Positions 34,323-41,947 of a stretch of 64,000 nt of DNA are shown here, in pieces. Below the pieces are notes generated by a model, which saw only the letters and a program-made list of their open reading frames with translations, ran no database searches and was not told where the DNA came from. The stretch is from contig CAZLMG010000018.1 of the NCBI GenBank assembly GCA_964560765.1, forward strand, positions 1-64,000, given 5' to 3'. Source of the DNA: CAZLMG01 sp964560765 (GTDB taxonomy: Bacteria > Bdellovibrionota_B > Oligoflexia > Oligoflexales > CAZLMG01). A program made the position numbers and the translations under genes. The first letter of the stretch is position 1, and the number at the start of each line of letters is the position of its first letter.

Positions 34323-34492
34323 GGGCGTTTCTCCTGCTCATCCAAGGCGAGTTGGCTGATTTGCTCATAAATGCGACGCGAACCGGGGCGCATGATCCAG
34401 ACGTAAACGCCGACCATGATCACAGCAAAAAGCACCAGCGACACTTGCGGCCAGACTGCGAATTCGGCGCTGGCCAAAGCTTCCTTCAACAT
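34319..34492 (-). CDS. ccoQ: CcoQ, small cbb3 oxidase subunit
   Basis: A 57-residue protein whose ATG (34490-34492) overlaps the stop of ccoNO and whose TGA overlaps the ccoP start. It has one membrane helix (VSLVLFAVIMVGVYVWIM) followed by a basic RPGSRR and an acidic tail, the usual CcoQ/FixQ form. CcoQ stabilises the association of CcoP with the core. It is too short to be found by most length-limited scans. Position between ccoNO and ccoP is diagnostic. Confidence 0.88.
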   Translation of the reverse strand: MLKEALASAEFAVWPQVSLVLFAVIMVGVYVWIMRPGSRRIYEQISQLALDEQEKRP

Positions 34493-36636
34493 CACTCACC
34501 TCCTGCGGCGCTGGTGTTTCTCTTCTTGATGTCCGTACCGAGGCGCTGCATGTAGCCGATGAGAGCGATCAGCTCAGAGCTTTCATCAGATTCAACACCC
34601 GCTGCTGTTAAGCTCTCGGAAATTCTTGCGGCTTGCACTTGGTAAGCCTGCTCAGCTTGTTCAATTTCGCTGTCCGTGTATTCGGCACCCAGCTTGCGCA
34701 GTGCGACGAGGCGTGGACGAATTCCGCTCATATCAACTGGTTCAGTGGCCAGCCAAGCATAGGCTGGCATGATAGATCCGGGGGACGTTTCCCGCGGATC
34801 GATCATGTGCTTGTAATGCCAAACATCTGGGTATTTGCCGCCCAGCCGGTGCAGGTCAGGGCCCGTGCGTTTCGATCCCCATTGAAACGGGCGATCGTAA
34901 ACGAACTCACCGGCCTCCGATCGAGGCCCATAGCGCAACGTTTCCAAGGCGTGAGTGCGCACCATCTGTGAGTGGCAGGTGTAGCAGCCTTCTTTTACAT
35001 ACACGTCGCGCCCCATCACTTCCAATGCCGTATAAGGCTTTACGGAGGGAATGGTTGGCACATTGGATTCGACCATGAAGGTCGGCACAAACTCGATGAT
35101 GCCGCCAACAGCCACTGCGATCACCATCAGTACGGCCATGGGTAGCGCTTTACCTTCCAAGCGTTCATGGAACGTCTTGGGCGCAGGCTCTACATGGTGA
35201 GTAACGGTCACCTCTTCGTCCATCACGACCTTGGCGGCGCGCGCCGTCATGAAGATGTTGTACAGACAGAGTATAGCCCCACCGAAATAAATGGTGCCGC
35301 CAATCATGCGAATCCAATACAGGGGCTTCAGCGCCAGTACCGTTTCCAAAAATTGCGGATAACGCAGCAGTCCATCCGCGTCCGTGGCAAACCACATGAG
35401 GCCTTGCGTGATGCCTGCGGCCCACATGGAAATGATGTAGAGCAACATGCCGATGGTTGCAGTCCAGAAGTGCACGTTTGCTAGGCGCATCGAGTACAGT
35501 GGAACGCCCCACAACTTCGGTGCCATCCAATATGCCATCGCAAACACCATGCCGCCCACCCAGCCCATGGCGCCGCCGTGGACGTGGGCAATGGTCCAGT
35601 CGGTGTAGTGACTGATGAGGTTCAAAGATTTGATGGATAGCAGTGGGCCTTCTAAAGTGGCCATGCCGTAAAAGGTCAAAGCCAAGACAAAGAATTTCAG
35701 AATCGGATCGGTGCGCACGCGATCCCAAGCGCCGCGCATCGTCAATAGTCCATTGAGCATGCCACCCCAGGAAGGCGCAATCAGCATCAGACTAAAGATC
35801 ACCCCTAGCGATTGGGCCCACTCGGCCAGCGACGAATAGAGAAGGTGATGCGGGCCCGTCCAGATGTAGATAAACACGAGAGACCAGAAGTGGACGATCG
35901 ACAGACGATATGAATATACAGGACGTCCCACTGCCTTTGGCACGAAGTAATACATCAGTCCTAAGAATGGCGTGGTCAGCAGAAAGCCGACGGCATTGTG
36001 ACCATACCACCACTGCACCAACGCATCCTGCACACCAGCATAGACGGAATAGCTCTTGAATAGGCTGACGGGAATGACCAGAGCGTTCACCACGTGTAGC
36101 ATGGCAACGGTCAGGATTGAGGCGACGTAAAACCAGATCGCTACGTACAGGTGCTGAACACGGCGAATGGCGATTGTCGCGAAAACGTTGATGGTCATCG
36201 CCACCCAAACGATGGCAACCGCCAAATCGATGGGCCATTCCAGTTCGGCGTACTCTTTACCTTGGGTGATTCCCAGCGGCAAAGTGATCGCTGCAGCGAC
36301 AATAATCAGCTGCCATCCCCAGAAGTGGAAACCCGTCAGTTTATCTGACCACATGCGGGTCTTCAGCAAGCGCTGCAACGAGTAATACAAGCCGGCAAAA
36401 AAGGCATTACCAGCAAAGGCAAAGACCACGGCGTTGGTGTGTACTGGGCGCAAACGACCAAAGCTTAGGTAACTAATGCCCGTGTTGGCGGGCCACCACG
36501 CTAGCTGCAGTGCGGCAATGACGCCCGCCAGCATGCCGACGGCACCCCAAATTAATGTGGCCCATAGGAACAACCTCGCCGCCCGATCGTCGTAGCGCAC
36601 GGTCAAGGTGCCCGTCCTGTTGTTAGGAAGGTTCAT
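34492..36636 (-). CDS. ccoNO: Fused CcoN-CcoO, cbb3 oxidase catalytic and cytochrome c subunits
   Basis: About 714 residues; ATG 36636 has GGAGG about 12 bases upstream. The first 480 residues are CcoN with heme/copper ligands in RPVHTNAVVF (about 62), WWYGHNAVGF (about 210, includes the CuB His), GPHHLLY (about 260) and IAHVHGGAMGW (about 348). A linker (about 475-500) leads to a CcoO part: one membrane helix and a mono-heme site CYTCH near residue 550, with the RTGPDLHRLGGKYPDVWH segment typical of CcoO and Met ligand in IMPAYAWL. In most proteobacteria these are two genes. The start overlaps ccoS by 14 bases and the stop overlaps ccoQ. Confidence 0.95.
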   Translation of the reverse strand: MNLPNNRTGTLTVRYDDRAARLFLWATLIWGAVGMLAGVIAALQLAWWPANTGISYLSFGRLRPVHTNAVVFAFAGNAFFAGLYYSLQRLLKTRMWSDKLTGFHFWGWQLIIVAAAITLPLGITQGKEYAELEWPIDLAVAIVWVAMTINVFATIAIRRVQHLYVAIWFYVASILTVAMLHVVNALVIPVSLFKSYSVYAGVQDALVQWWYGHNAVGFLLTTPFLGLMYYFVPKAVGRPVYSYRLSIVHFWSLVFIYIWTGPHHLLYSSLAEWAQSLGVIFSLMLIAPSWGGMLNGLLTMRGAWDRVRTDPILKFFVLALTFYGMATLEGPLLSIKSLNLISHYTDWTIAHVHGGAMGWVGGMVFAMAYWMAPKLWGVPLYSMRLANVHFWTATIGMLLYIISMWAAGITQGLMWFATDADGLLRYPQFLETVLALKPLYWIRMIGGTIYFGGAILCLYNIFMTARAAKVVMDEEVTVTHHVEPAPKTFHERLEGKALPMAVLMVIAVAVGGIIEFVPTFMVESNVPTIPSVKPYTALEVMGRDVYVKEGCYTCHSQMVRTHALETLRYGPRSEAGEFVYDRPFQWGSKRTGPDLHRLGGKYPDVWHYKHMIDPRETSPGSIMPAYAWLATEPVDMSGIRPRLVALRKLGAEYTDSEIEQAEQAYQVQAARISESLTAAGVESDESSELIALIGYMQRLGTDIKKRNTSAAGGE

Positions 36637-36781
36637 AATCTGCGTTATCCTCCGCAAAAAGCTGGTTTGCAGGCGACTCGAGATCGTCCATCTGACCATT
36701 TCGAACCGCCCAAATAAATCCTGCTACCGCCGACAGGGCCAGCAGCAAACTTAGGGGCACAAGCACATAGATGACCGACAT
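36623..36781 (-). CDS. ccoS: CcoS, cbb3 oxidase maturation protein
   Basis: A 52-residue protein beginning MSVIYVLVPLSLLLAL, one membrane helix followed by GFIWAVRNGQMDDLESPA, the conserved CcoS signature. CcoS is needed for cofactor insertion in cbb3 oxidase. It lies seven bases after ccoI and its 3' end overlaps the ccoNO start by 14 bases; the ccoNO ribosome-binding site is inside it. Confidence 0.9.
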   Translation of the reverse strand: MSVIYVLVPLSLLLALSAVAGFIWAVRNGQMDDLESPANQLFAEDNADYEPS

Positions 36782-36788
36782 ATGACTC

Positions 36789-39020
36789 CTAGGTGCGCAG
36801 CCGACCGCCGGTGGCCAGCAGCGTGACGATGAATGAGTTGATCGGCATCAAGACGGCGGCGATGACGGGACTGATCCAGCCCAGCCCGGCAGCACCGACG
36901 GCGATGAGATTGTAGGTCGCGGCAAAGGCAAAGCAGCGGCGAATGCGTTTGTTTAGCTGTTGGCTGATGGCGAAGGCTTCATCGACGAGCAGCAGATTGG
37001 GCGAAGTTAAACAGATATCCGACGATTCCTTGCATGATTCCGTAGCGCCAAAGGCGGCAATGCCCAGGCGGGCCTTGGCCATGGCTAGGGAATCGTTGTG
37101 GCCGTTGCCGACCATGGCGGATATATCCCGTTCGGGAGCAACTCGCAGCGCCTTGGCGGTCGGTGTCAGTCCGCCCACCGCCGCAGCAGCGGGGATGTGC
37201 AGCTCCGTCGCTAGACGCTGGCTGCGTGCATCTTGATCGCCGCTCAGCAAACTGACCTGGAGTCCGCGCTGCTGCAATCGGTCCATGAGTTCGCGGGCTT
37301 CCGGGAGGGGGCGGTCGGAAAGAGAAAAACTGGCAAGCAACTGACCATTGGCAACGAGTACCACGGGTGCGGCCTGTTGTACTTGGCAAAAACTAGGTCG
37401 ACCCAGTCGAAAATGGTGTCCCTGCCACTTCCATTCCAAGCCCATGCCAAGTTCTTCATGGATCGAATCTGGGGTTGGCGCCGGCGATGTTGATTCGCTT
37501 TGACTCAACTGGGCATTTGCCCATTCGGCCACGGCCTGCGGGACATGATGGCGACTAAACTGCGGCAGCAACGCCAGAAGCTGTAAAACATCGGAGCGGC
37601 AGTGGCCTAGGCTTTCGATCGCCCCCTGCTCCAAGTTCACGTGCTCGACATGGGTGGCGCCGGTGGTCAGCGTTCCCGTTTTATCAAATGCCACGTGCCG
37701 AACGCGTGCCAAATCCTCGAGCGCGGTTTGGCTGCGAAAGGCGATACCGCGCCGCAGCCCTCGCGCCGCCAAAACCGACATGGCGAGAGGTGCCGCAAAT
37801 CCAAAAGTGCAGGGACATGCCACCAGCAGCGCAGCGACCCCGCGCCGTATGGCCTCGGCGGGCGCAATTTGCCACGCAAAGGCCACAATAATCGTAGTAA
37901 GAACTAAGGTCGCTGGCAAAAACCAGGTCGAAATGCGATCTGCAAACTGCACATAGCGGCCCTTTTCCGAGAGTAGCCGGCGGGTCGCTTCTCCCAAGCG
38001 GGCGATATAGCTTTCGGCTCCCGATTCCTGTGCCTCTAGCACGAGGGCCGCAGATTGGACGATGGCACCGGCTTTGAGCAGGGAGCCTGGATGGGCGACG
38101 AGCGTGTCCGGTTCACCTGTGAGGGCTTCGTAAGTAATCTCGCTGCTACCTTCGAGGACGCGCGCTTTTACCATCAGTGCATCGCCCGGCAGTAAGCGCA
38201 GGCGGTCGCCCGGAGCTAGCTCGGCGGCGCGTTTGATGACGCCGCCCTTCTCGGTCAGCACGTTGACGTAGGCTCCAACTGCTGCAAGGCTGGCTTGGAT
38301 TCGCTCCTCGGCTTGCCGCATGACCTTTGCTTGAAAGTAGCGGCCCGTAAGCAATAAGCCAACGATCGCCGTCGCCGAGTCAAAGTACACCTCGCCGGCG
38401 CCGATGATGGTGCTGAAGGCCGAAAGTCCATAGGCGGCAATGATGGCGAGTACGATCGGAAGATCAATGACGATACGGCGACGTTTCAGCCCATGGATAA
38501 TGTTTTGATAGAAAGGCGCGGCACCATAGGTGACCGCAATGGTGGCCATGGCGAACGATAGCCATCGGAAGTATTGCCTAATTTCATCTTCCATGCTGCC
38601 AGTCACGTCCGTGTACTCGGCGACGGCAAGCAGCATGACATTGGAAACCAGTGCCAGCGATACGGCGAGGCGAATCAATTCGGATCGCGCTGCCTTCACA
38701 TCTCGGCCGGTGATCAATTGGGCCGCAAATCCAGCCTGCTGCATGCTTGCTTGAATGGATGACAACTTTACTAGCGTTGGTTGAAAGCTGACCTCTACTT
38801 CTTTGTCGGCGACACTCACCCGAACATTGGTTTCCCCGACGATGGGTGACAAATTATCCGTAATCTTGCGCGCGCAGCGCATACAGCGAATGCCTGGCAC
38901 AGAAAAGCGAGCGACATGCAAACCGCGAACGCTGCGCGTTAAGGTGTGCGACTGCAGATGGGGATCGTCTAAAACAGCGTTGACGCTGCTAAGACCAAGC
39001 AGAGCGGATGTGGGGGTCAT
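36789..39020 (-). CDS. ccoI: CcoI/FixI-type copper-exporting P-type ATPase
   Basis: About 743 residues from ATG 39020. A heavy-metal-binding domain with CMRC (about 45) precedes eight membrane segments. Visible P-type motifs: CPC in VACPCTFGF (about 401), the phosphorylation site DKTGT (about 443), TGEP near 300, and GNGHND near 636 in place of the usual GDGxND. CcoI loads copper for cbb3 oxidase assembly. It is the first gene of the operon. The unusual GNGHND (Asp to Asn at the first Asp) could affect magnesium binding; it is noted as a finding. N-terminal extension before the metal-binding domain is short. Confidence 0.9.
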   Translation of the reverse strand: MTPTSALLGLSSVNAVLDDPHLQSHTLTRSVRGLHVARFSVPGIRCMRCARKITDNLSPIVGETNVRVSVADKEVEVSFQPTLVKLSSIQASMQQAGFAAQLITGRDVKAARSELIRLAVSLALVSNVMLLAVAEYTDVTGSMEDEIRQYFRWLSFAMATIAVTYGAAPFYQNIIHGLKRRRIVIDLPIVLAIIAAYGLSAFSTIIGAGEVYFDSATAIVGLLLTGRYFQAKVMRQAEERIQASLAAVGAYVNVLTEKGGVIKRAAELAPGDRLRLLPGDALMVKARVLEGSSEITYEALTGEPDTLVAHPGSLLKAGAIVQSAALVLEAQESGAESYIARLGEATRRLLSEKGRYVQFADRISTWFLPATLVLTTIIVAFAWQIAPAEAIRRGVAALLVACPCTFGFAAPLAMSVLAARGLRRGIAFRSQTALEDLARVRHVAFDKTGTLTTGATHVEHVNLEQGAIESLGHCRSDVLQLLALLPQFSRHHVPQAVAEWANAQLSQSESTSPAPTPDSIHEELGMGLEWKWQGHHFRLGRPSFCQVQQAAPVVLVANGQLLASFSLSDRPLPEARELMDRLQQRGLQVSLLSGDQDARSQRLATELHIPAAAAVGGLTPTAKALRVAPERDISAMVGNGHNDSLAMAKARLGIAAFGATESCKESSDICLTSPNLLLVDEAFAISQQLNKRIRRCFAFAATYNLIAVGAAGLGWISPVIAAVLMPINSFIVTLLATGGRLRT

Positions 39021-39336
39021 TGCCTCGCCATGTTTCCTTGATGCAAAAAAATATGAGGCCGCACCTCTGCAGCTGCCGTGCCAATTCAGTGGCCAGATGA
39101 AAGAACCATTAAACACTGATAACTATATGAAAGTACAAGTTTTTATGGAGGATAAAAATAGCTCATGGGCGCGTATCCACAGGGCGATGCAGCAAGTGCC
39201 ACAGCATTGAACCGAGATGCGGCAATTGCCGCAGGCGGGAATTGCCATTGCCGTGCCCCATGCGGCGTGCTATCGAGCGCCCGGAATCGCGGCCCTTGGG
39301 TGGTCATGAGCAATCAAATGTTTGGGAGGCCGGAGT
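39021..39336. other. Divergent region between ccoI and a secreted-protein gene, with a palindrome
   Basis: 316 bases, no gene supported; a 27-codon plus frame at 39127 lacks support. A perfect 14-base palindrome GCGGCAATTGCCGC lies at 39219-39232, followed by further AATTGCCATTGCC words. No full FNR-type TTGAT-N4-ATCAA was found. Confidence 0.35.
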
Positions 39337-40149
39337 ATGAATCGCATTTTGACTCGAATCGCCTGGATGGCGGTAGGACTTTCTGGTGTGGCACAAGCCG
39401 CCGAGTTGCGCAGTGCCAGTCTCCGCGCGGAAGTCTGCGATGCCGTCCAGGACTATACCTTTCGTGGCGAACCAGTGCCGCTGACGATCGACATCCGAAG
39501 TTGCACCACCGAAGCCAAGATGGACGTCAAGAAGCAAGACGCAGTCTCCTATCAAGGTGAACCCCTTAAGTTGACGCTCGGCGACCAAGTCGTTCTTTCG
39601 CTGAAAAAGGGCGACCTTTGGCTGACGCGCCTTGTTGTGGAGTTCACGTTGCAAGGGCAAGTCTGCAACGTCGATATTGAGCGGGCATTCCCCAGCTTTA
39701 GCGCAGGTAACGGCAGCCTGCGGTTCAACAGCTTGAGCTGGAAGTCACGGGCTACCACCTGTGAAAGTTCAGCTAGCAACGAACTGCGTCGTGTTGGACC
39801 TGGCGACAAGAATCTAAAAGTCATCCGACCCAGCGCCGTGCCAGCAGCCGTTCGCAAGCAAATGGGTGGCTACGATCTTGTTCCGCTCATCGGTTACGAT
39901 GGTTACTACGGTTTTCTCGAGTCAACAACGGCCAAGGTTTTGAATAACGTTGGCAAAGTCATTGGCTATATGGAAGTCCATCTCTACTCCTACTCCGAAG
40001 ATCCGGAAGTGCATTATTGGGTATTTGTGTATGACACCAAAGGATTCCTGGTAGAAGTTCCCCAGTCAGCACATACGACTCTCGGCGACGACTTTATTTT
40101 CAAAGGATCAACCCGCCGGTTGCTGGAAACAGGCAATCCCGAAGAATAG
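39337..40149 (+). CDS. Secreted protein of unknown function
   Basis: About 270 residues from ATG 39337 (GGGAGG seven bases upstream). The signal peptide ends GVAQAAEL. The mature part has four Cys in the first half (AEVCDAV, IRSCTTE, GQVCNVD and TTCESS), consistent with two disulfides, and is beta-rich. The C-terminal part (YDLVPLIGYDGYYGFLES...HYWVFVYDTKGFLVEV) looks like a separate beta domain. I recognise no family. Its transcript probably ends at the hairpin at 40172-40195, which is stronger as a terminator for the opposite strand. Confidence 0.6.
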   Translation: MNRILTRIAWMAVGLSGVAQAAELRSASLRAEVCDAVQDYTFRGEPVPLTIDIRSCTTEAKMDVKKQDAVSYQGEPLKLTLGDQVVLSLKKGDLWLTRLVVEFTLQGQVCNVDIERAFPSFSAGNGSLRFNSLSWKSRATTCESSASNELRRVGPGDKNLKVIRPSAVPAAVRKQMGGYDLVPLIGYDGYYGFLESTTAKVLNNVGKVIGYMEVHLYSYSEDPEVHYWVFVYDTKGFLVEVPQSAHTTLGDDFIFKGSTRRLLETGNPEE

Positions 40150-40161
40150 CTGGTTCCTTTT

Positions 40162-40195
40162 GCAAACAAAACGGCTGGTCGCCTCCGACCAGCCG
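40162..40195 (-). terminator. Rho-independent terminator, mainly for the minus-strand small gene
   Basis: Perfect 10-base stem CGGCTGGTCG/CGACCAGCCG with a 4-base loop at 40172-40195. On the minus strand it is followed by a TTTTGTTT tract (40162-40171). It lies between two convergent genes and may stop both. Confidence 0.75.
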
Positions 40196-40221
40196 ATGAA
40201 TACCCTTGAAAACCTAATTGA

Positions 40222-40506
40222 CTAAGCAGACTTCGGCAATGTACGGCCGACGTTAGCGCTAGGCTTGCGGAAGGCTGCAACACACTGTTTATGCCAATTG
40301 TGCGCGACAGCGGCCTTGTAGGACGATGGTGCGCCAGCTTGCCACTCCGCATCCGTGCTGAATCGACGAGCGAACTTCAGGCAGCGCTCTAGTGACCAGG
40401 CTTGCTTTTTGCGCTTATCTTTGGCTCCGGGGCCTGTCTCAACGACACTTTCGGTGGCCTCAGTAGCGGCGGCCTTTGGAGCCTTCTCTTTCTTATTCTC
40501 CGACAT
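40222..40506 (-). CDS. Small basic protein with a single WSxERCLKFAR-type helical module
   Basis: A 94-residue protein from ATG 40506 (GGGAG eight bases upstream). The first 45 residues are Lys/Ala/Glu-rich and probably flexible. Residues about 37-80 (WSLERCLKFARRF...EWQAGAPSSYKAAVAHNWHKQC) match a short helical module (W-x-x-E-R-C-x-x-x-A-...-F/W-x-x-G-...-Y-x-A-A-...-W) seen repeatedly in DNA-binding regions near homing-endonuclease-like proteins. Only one copy is present. I infer a small nucleic-acid-binding protein. It ends in a strong terminator. Confidence 0.55.
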   Translation of the reverse strand: MSENKKEKAPKAAATEATESVVETGPGAKDKRKKQAWSLERCLKFARRFSTDAEWQAGAPSSYKAAVAHNWHKQCVAAFRKPSANVGRTLPKSA

Positions 40507-40647
40507 AGGAAAATCTCCCAAATGGTTATACGTGGTGTGACGCGCTGAGAGACATATCGGAGCGGTCGGCGCTGGATTTACAGGTTTTGTTTGGGCGAAG
40601 TAGTAAAGAGGAGTGGAATGGGCAGAGGTTTGGCTTGGATATTTTTC

Positions 40648-41766
40648 TTAGAGCGCATCGCAGGTTGTGGCGTCATAGACGGGCATCCGGATTTCGATGC
40701 GGTTGCCCCCGGAAGCGGACTGCAGCACCTCGGACTTGGTCAACCGTGCCAACTTTAGCAGTCGCTGCGCGTGCCCGCGGCCCTTCTCCGCGCTTTTGGT
40801 CGCCGCCATGAGAACTTCCTGCAAGGCGGGATCCAAATCGGTAGCATCCCAACCTTCGCTGAGGGCCAGCGCCGAATCTTCCGTTAGCAACAGTGGCTGA
40901 AAGAAAAGGATCCGGTCAGGTGGCGGATCCTTGCTCGGTACTCCGGCATTCTTCAGCGCCTCGGCGCTTAGCTGCTCTTTGATCAGCAAATCTAAATCCA
41001 CCGACTCCTTGTTTTGACAGGTTTGCTCAGCCTTGCTGTCGGTGCAGAAAAACAATCCGGCAAGAGTTGGTTGTGCAGGGCGGGGCACGGTAAAGAGCAG
41101 ATCGTAACCCTGTTCGATTTGCGCAACGGTTATGGCGCGACTCTGCGGCAAAAAGCTGCTGGTATCGAAAGCTTCGATGGTGGCGACGAGATGAGCTCGC
41201 CCTTGGCGTTGGAGTTCGCGGCGCATAATGTCGAGGTCACCGTAAGAACAGCGTCGCCAAGGCTCCAGGTGAAAGTCGAGGTAGGCATCGCTACCACTGG
41301 CAAAAAGTGGGAAGCGTTGCATACGCGCAGCACTCAGAGCTTGCCGCATACTGTTGTCGGCCTGCAGACTGTCCCATCCCCACCCAGGCGTAACACGCGT
41401 GGCCTGCCATTGTTTCAAGAATCCAGATTTTGTTGCAGTACCATCCGAGATTTCGTTGGGGCGATTGGCATTTTGCAGTCCGTCAGCGACAACGTCGTCA
41501 CTTTGTTTATTGGGCGCTTCCTCCGCATCCTGGCTCACGGCGTTGACGCCTAGGGTGGGCAGGTTGCGACCGCTTCGATAATGATTCATTTTCGTGCTAT
41601 GATCAGCCGAAGCAGCTATCTCGGACAGATCCGTTTGAGCGTCCTGCCCAGAATCGGAAGCCGGCTGCAACCACCAAACCAAGGCCGCAATCGCAATCAC
41701 AAGGATGGCGCCGGCGAAAAACTTTCCAAATGCACTATGGGTTGTCGCCGGCACATTCAACTCCAT
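40648..41766 (-). CDS. Membrane-anchored periplasmic protein, unrecognised
   Basis: About 372 residues; ATG 41766 has only a weak ribosome-binding site. A short cytosolic part is followed by one hydrophobic helix (FFAGAILVIAIAALVWWL, about 16-34), then a polar linker (35-110) and a globular region of about 250 residues. The latter has LFFCTDS and QTCQNKES Cys, a WRRCSYGDLDIMRREL segment and no catalytic motif that I know. Probably a bitopic inner-membrane protein facing the periplasm. Divergent from the acyl-CoA synthetase gene. Confidence 0.6.
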   Translation of the reverse strand: MELNVPATTHSAFGKFFAGAILVIAIAALVWWLQPASDSGQDAQTDLSEIAASADHSTKMNHYRSGRNLPTLGVNAVSQDAEEAPNKQSDDVVADGLQNANRPNEISDGTATKSGFLKQWQATRVTPGWGWDSLQADNSMRQALSAARMQRFPLFASGSDAYLDFHLEPWRRCSYGDLDIMRRELQRQGRAHLVATIEAFDTSSFLPQSRAITVAQIEQGYDLLFTVPRPAQPTLAGLFFCTDSKAEQTCQNKESVDLDLLIKEQLSAEALKNAGVPSKDPPPDRILFFQPLLLTEDSALALSEGWDATDLDPALQEVLMAATKSAEKGRGHAQRLLKLARLTKSEVLQSASGGNRIEIRMPVYDATTCDAL

Positions 41767-41947
41767 TCTAGCTGCGGCACGCATGCAGAAAAATCATCAT
41801 AGCATGGCCCGGCAATTTGCGTCTTTGCTGCCAAAATGTCCAACAGTTGTGGTATCCTGGCAAGGTTGATTGAGATGGCCTTTTTTTTGGCGGCGCCCGG
41901 TTCAGTGGGCGCTTGCTTTGGGATTTACGCTTCCGAGGTTCTGTTCC

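Noticed and set aside
35165..35728. Long antisense frame across ccoNO
   Set aside because: It is rich in His, Arg and Asp as expected from an antisense frame of a GC-biased membrane-protein gene; no domain seen.
39021..39130. Possible FNR box upstream of ccoI (TTGAT near 39040)
   Set aside because: The second half-site does not match ATCAA at the right spacing.
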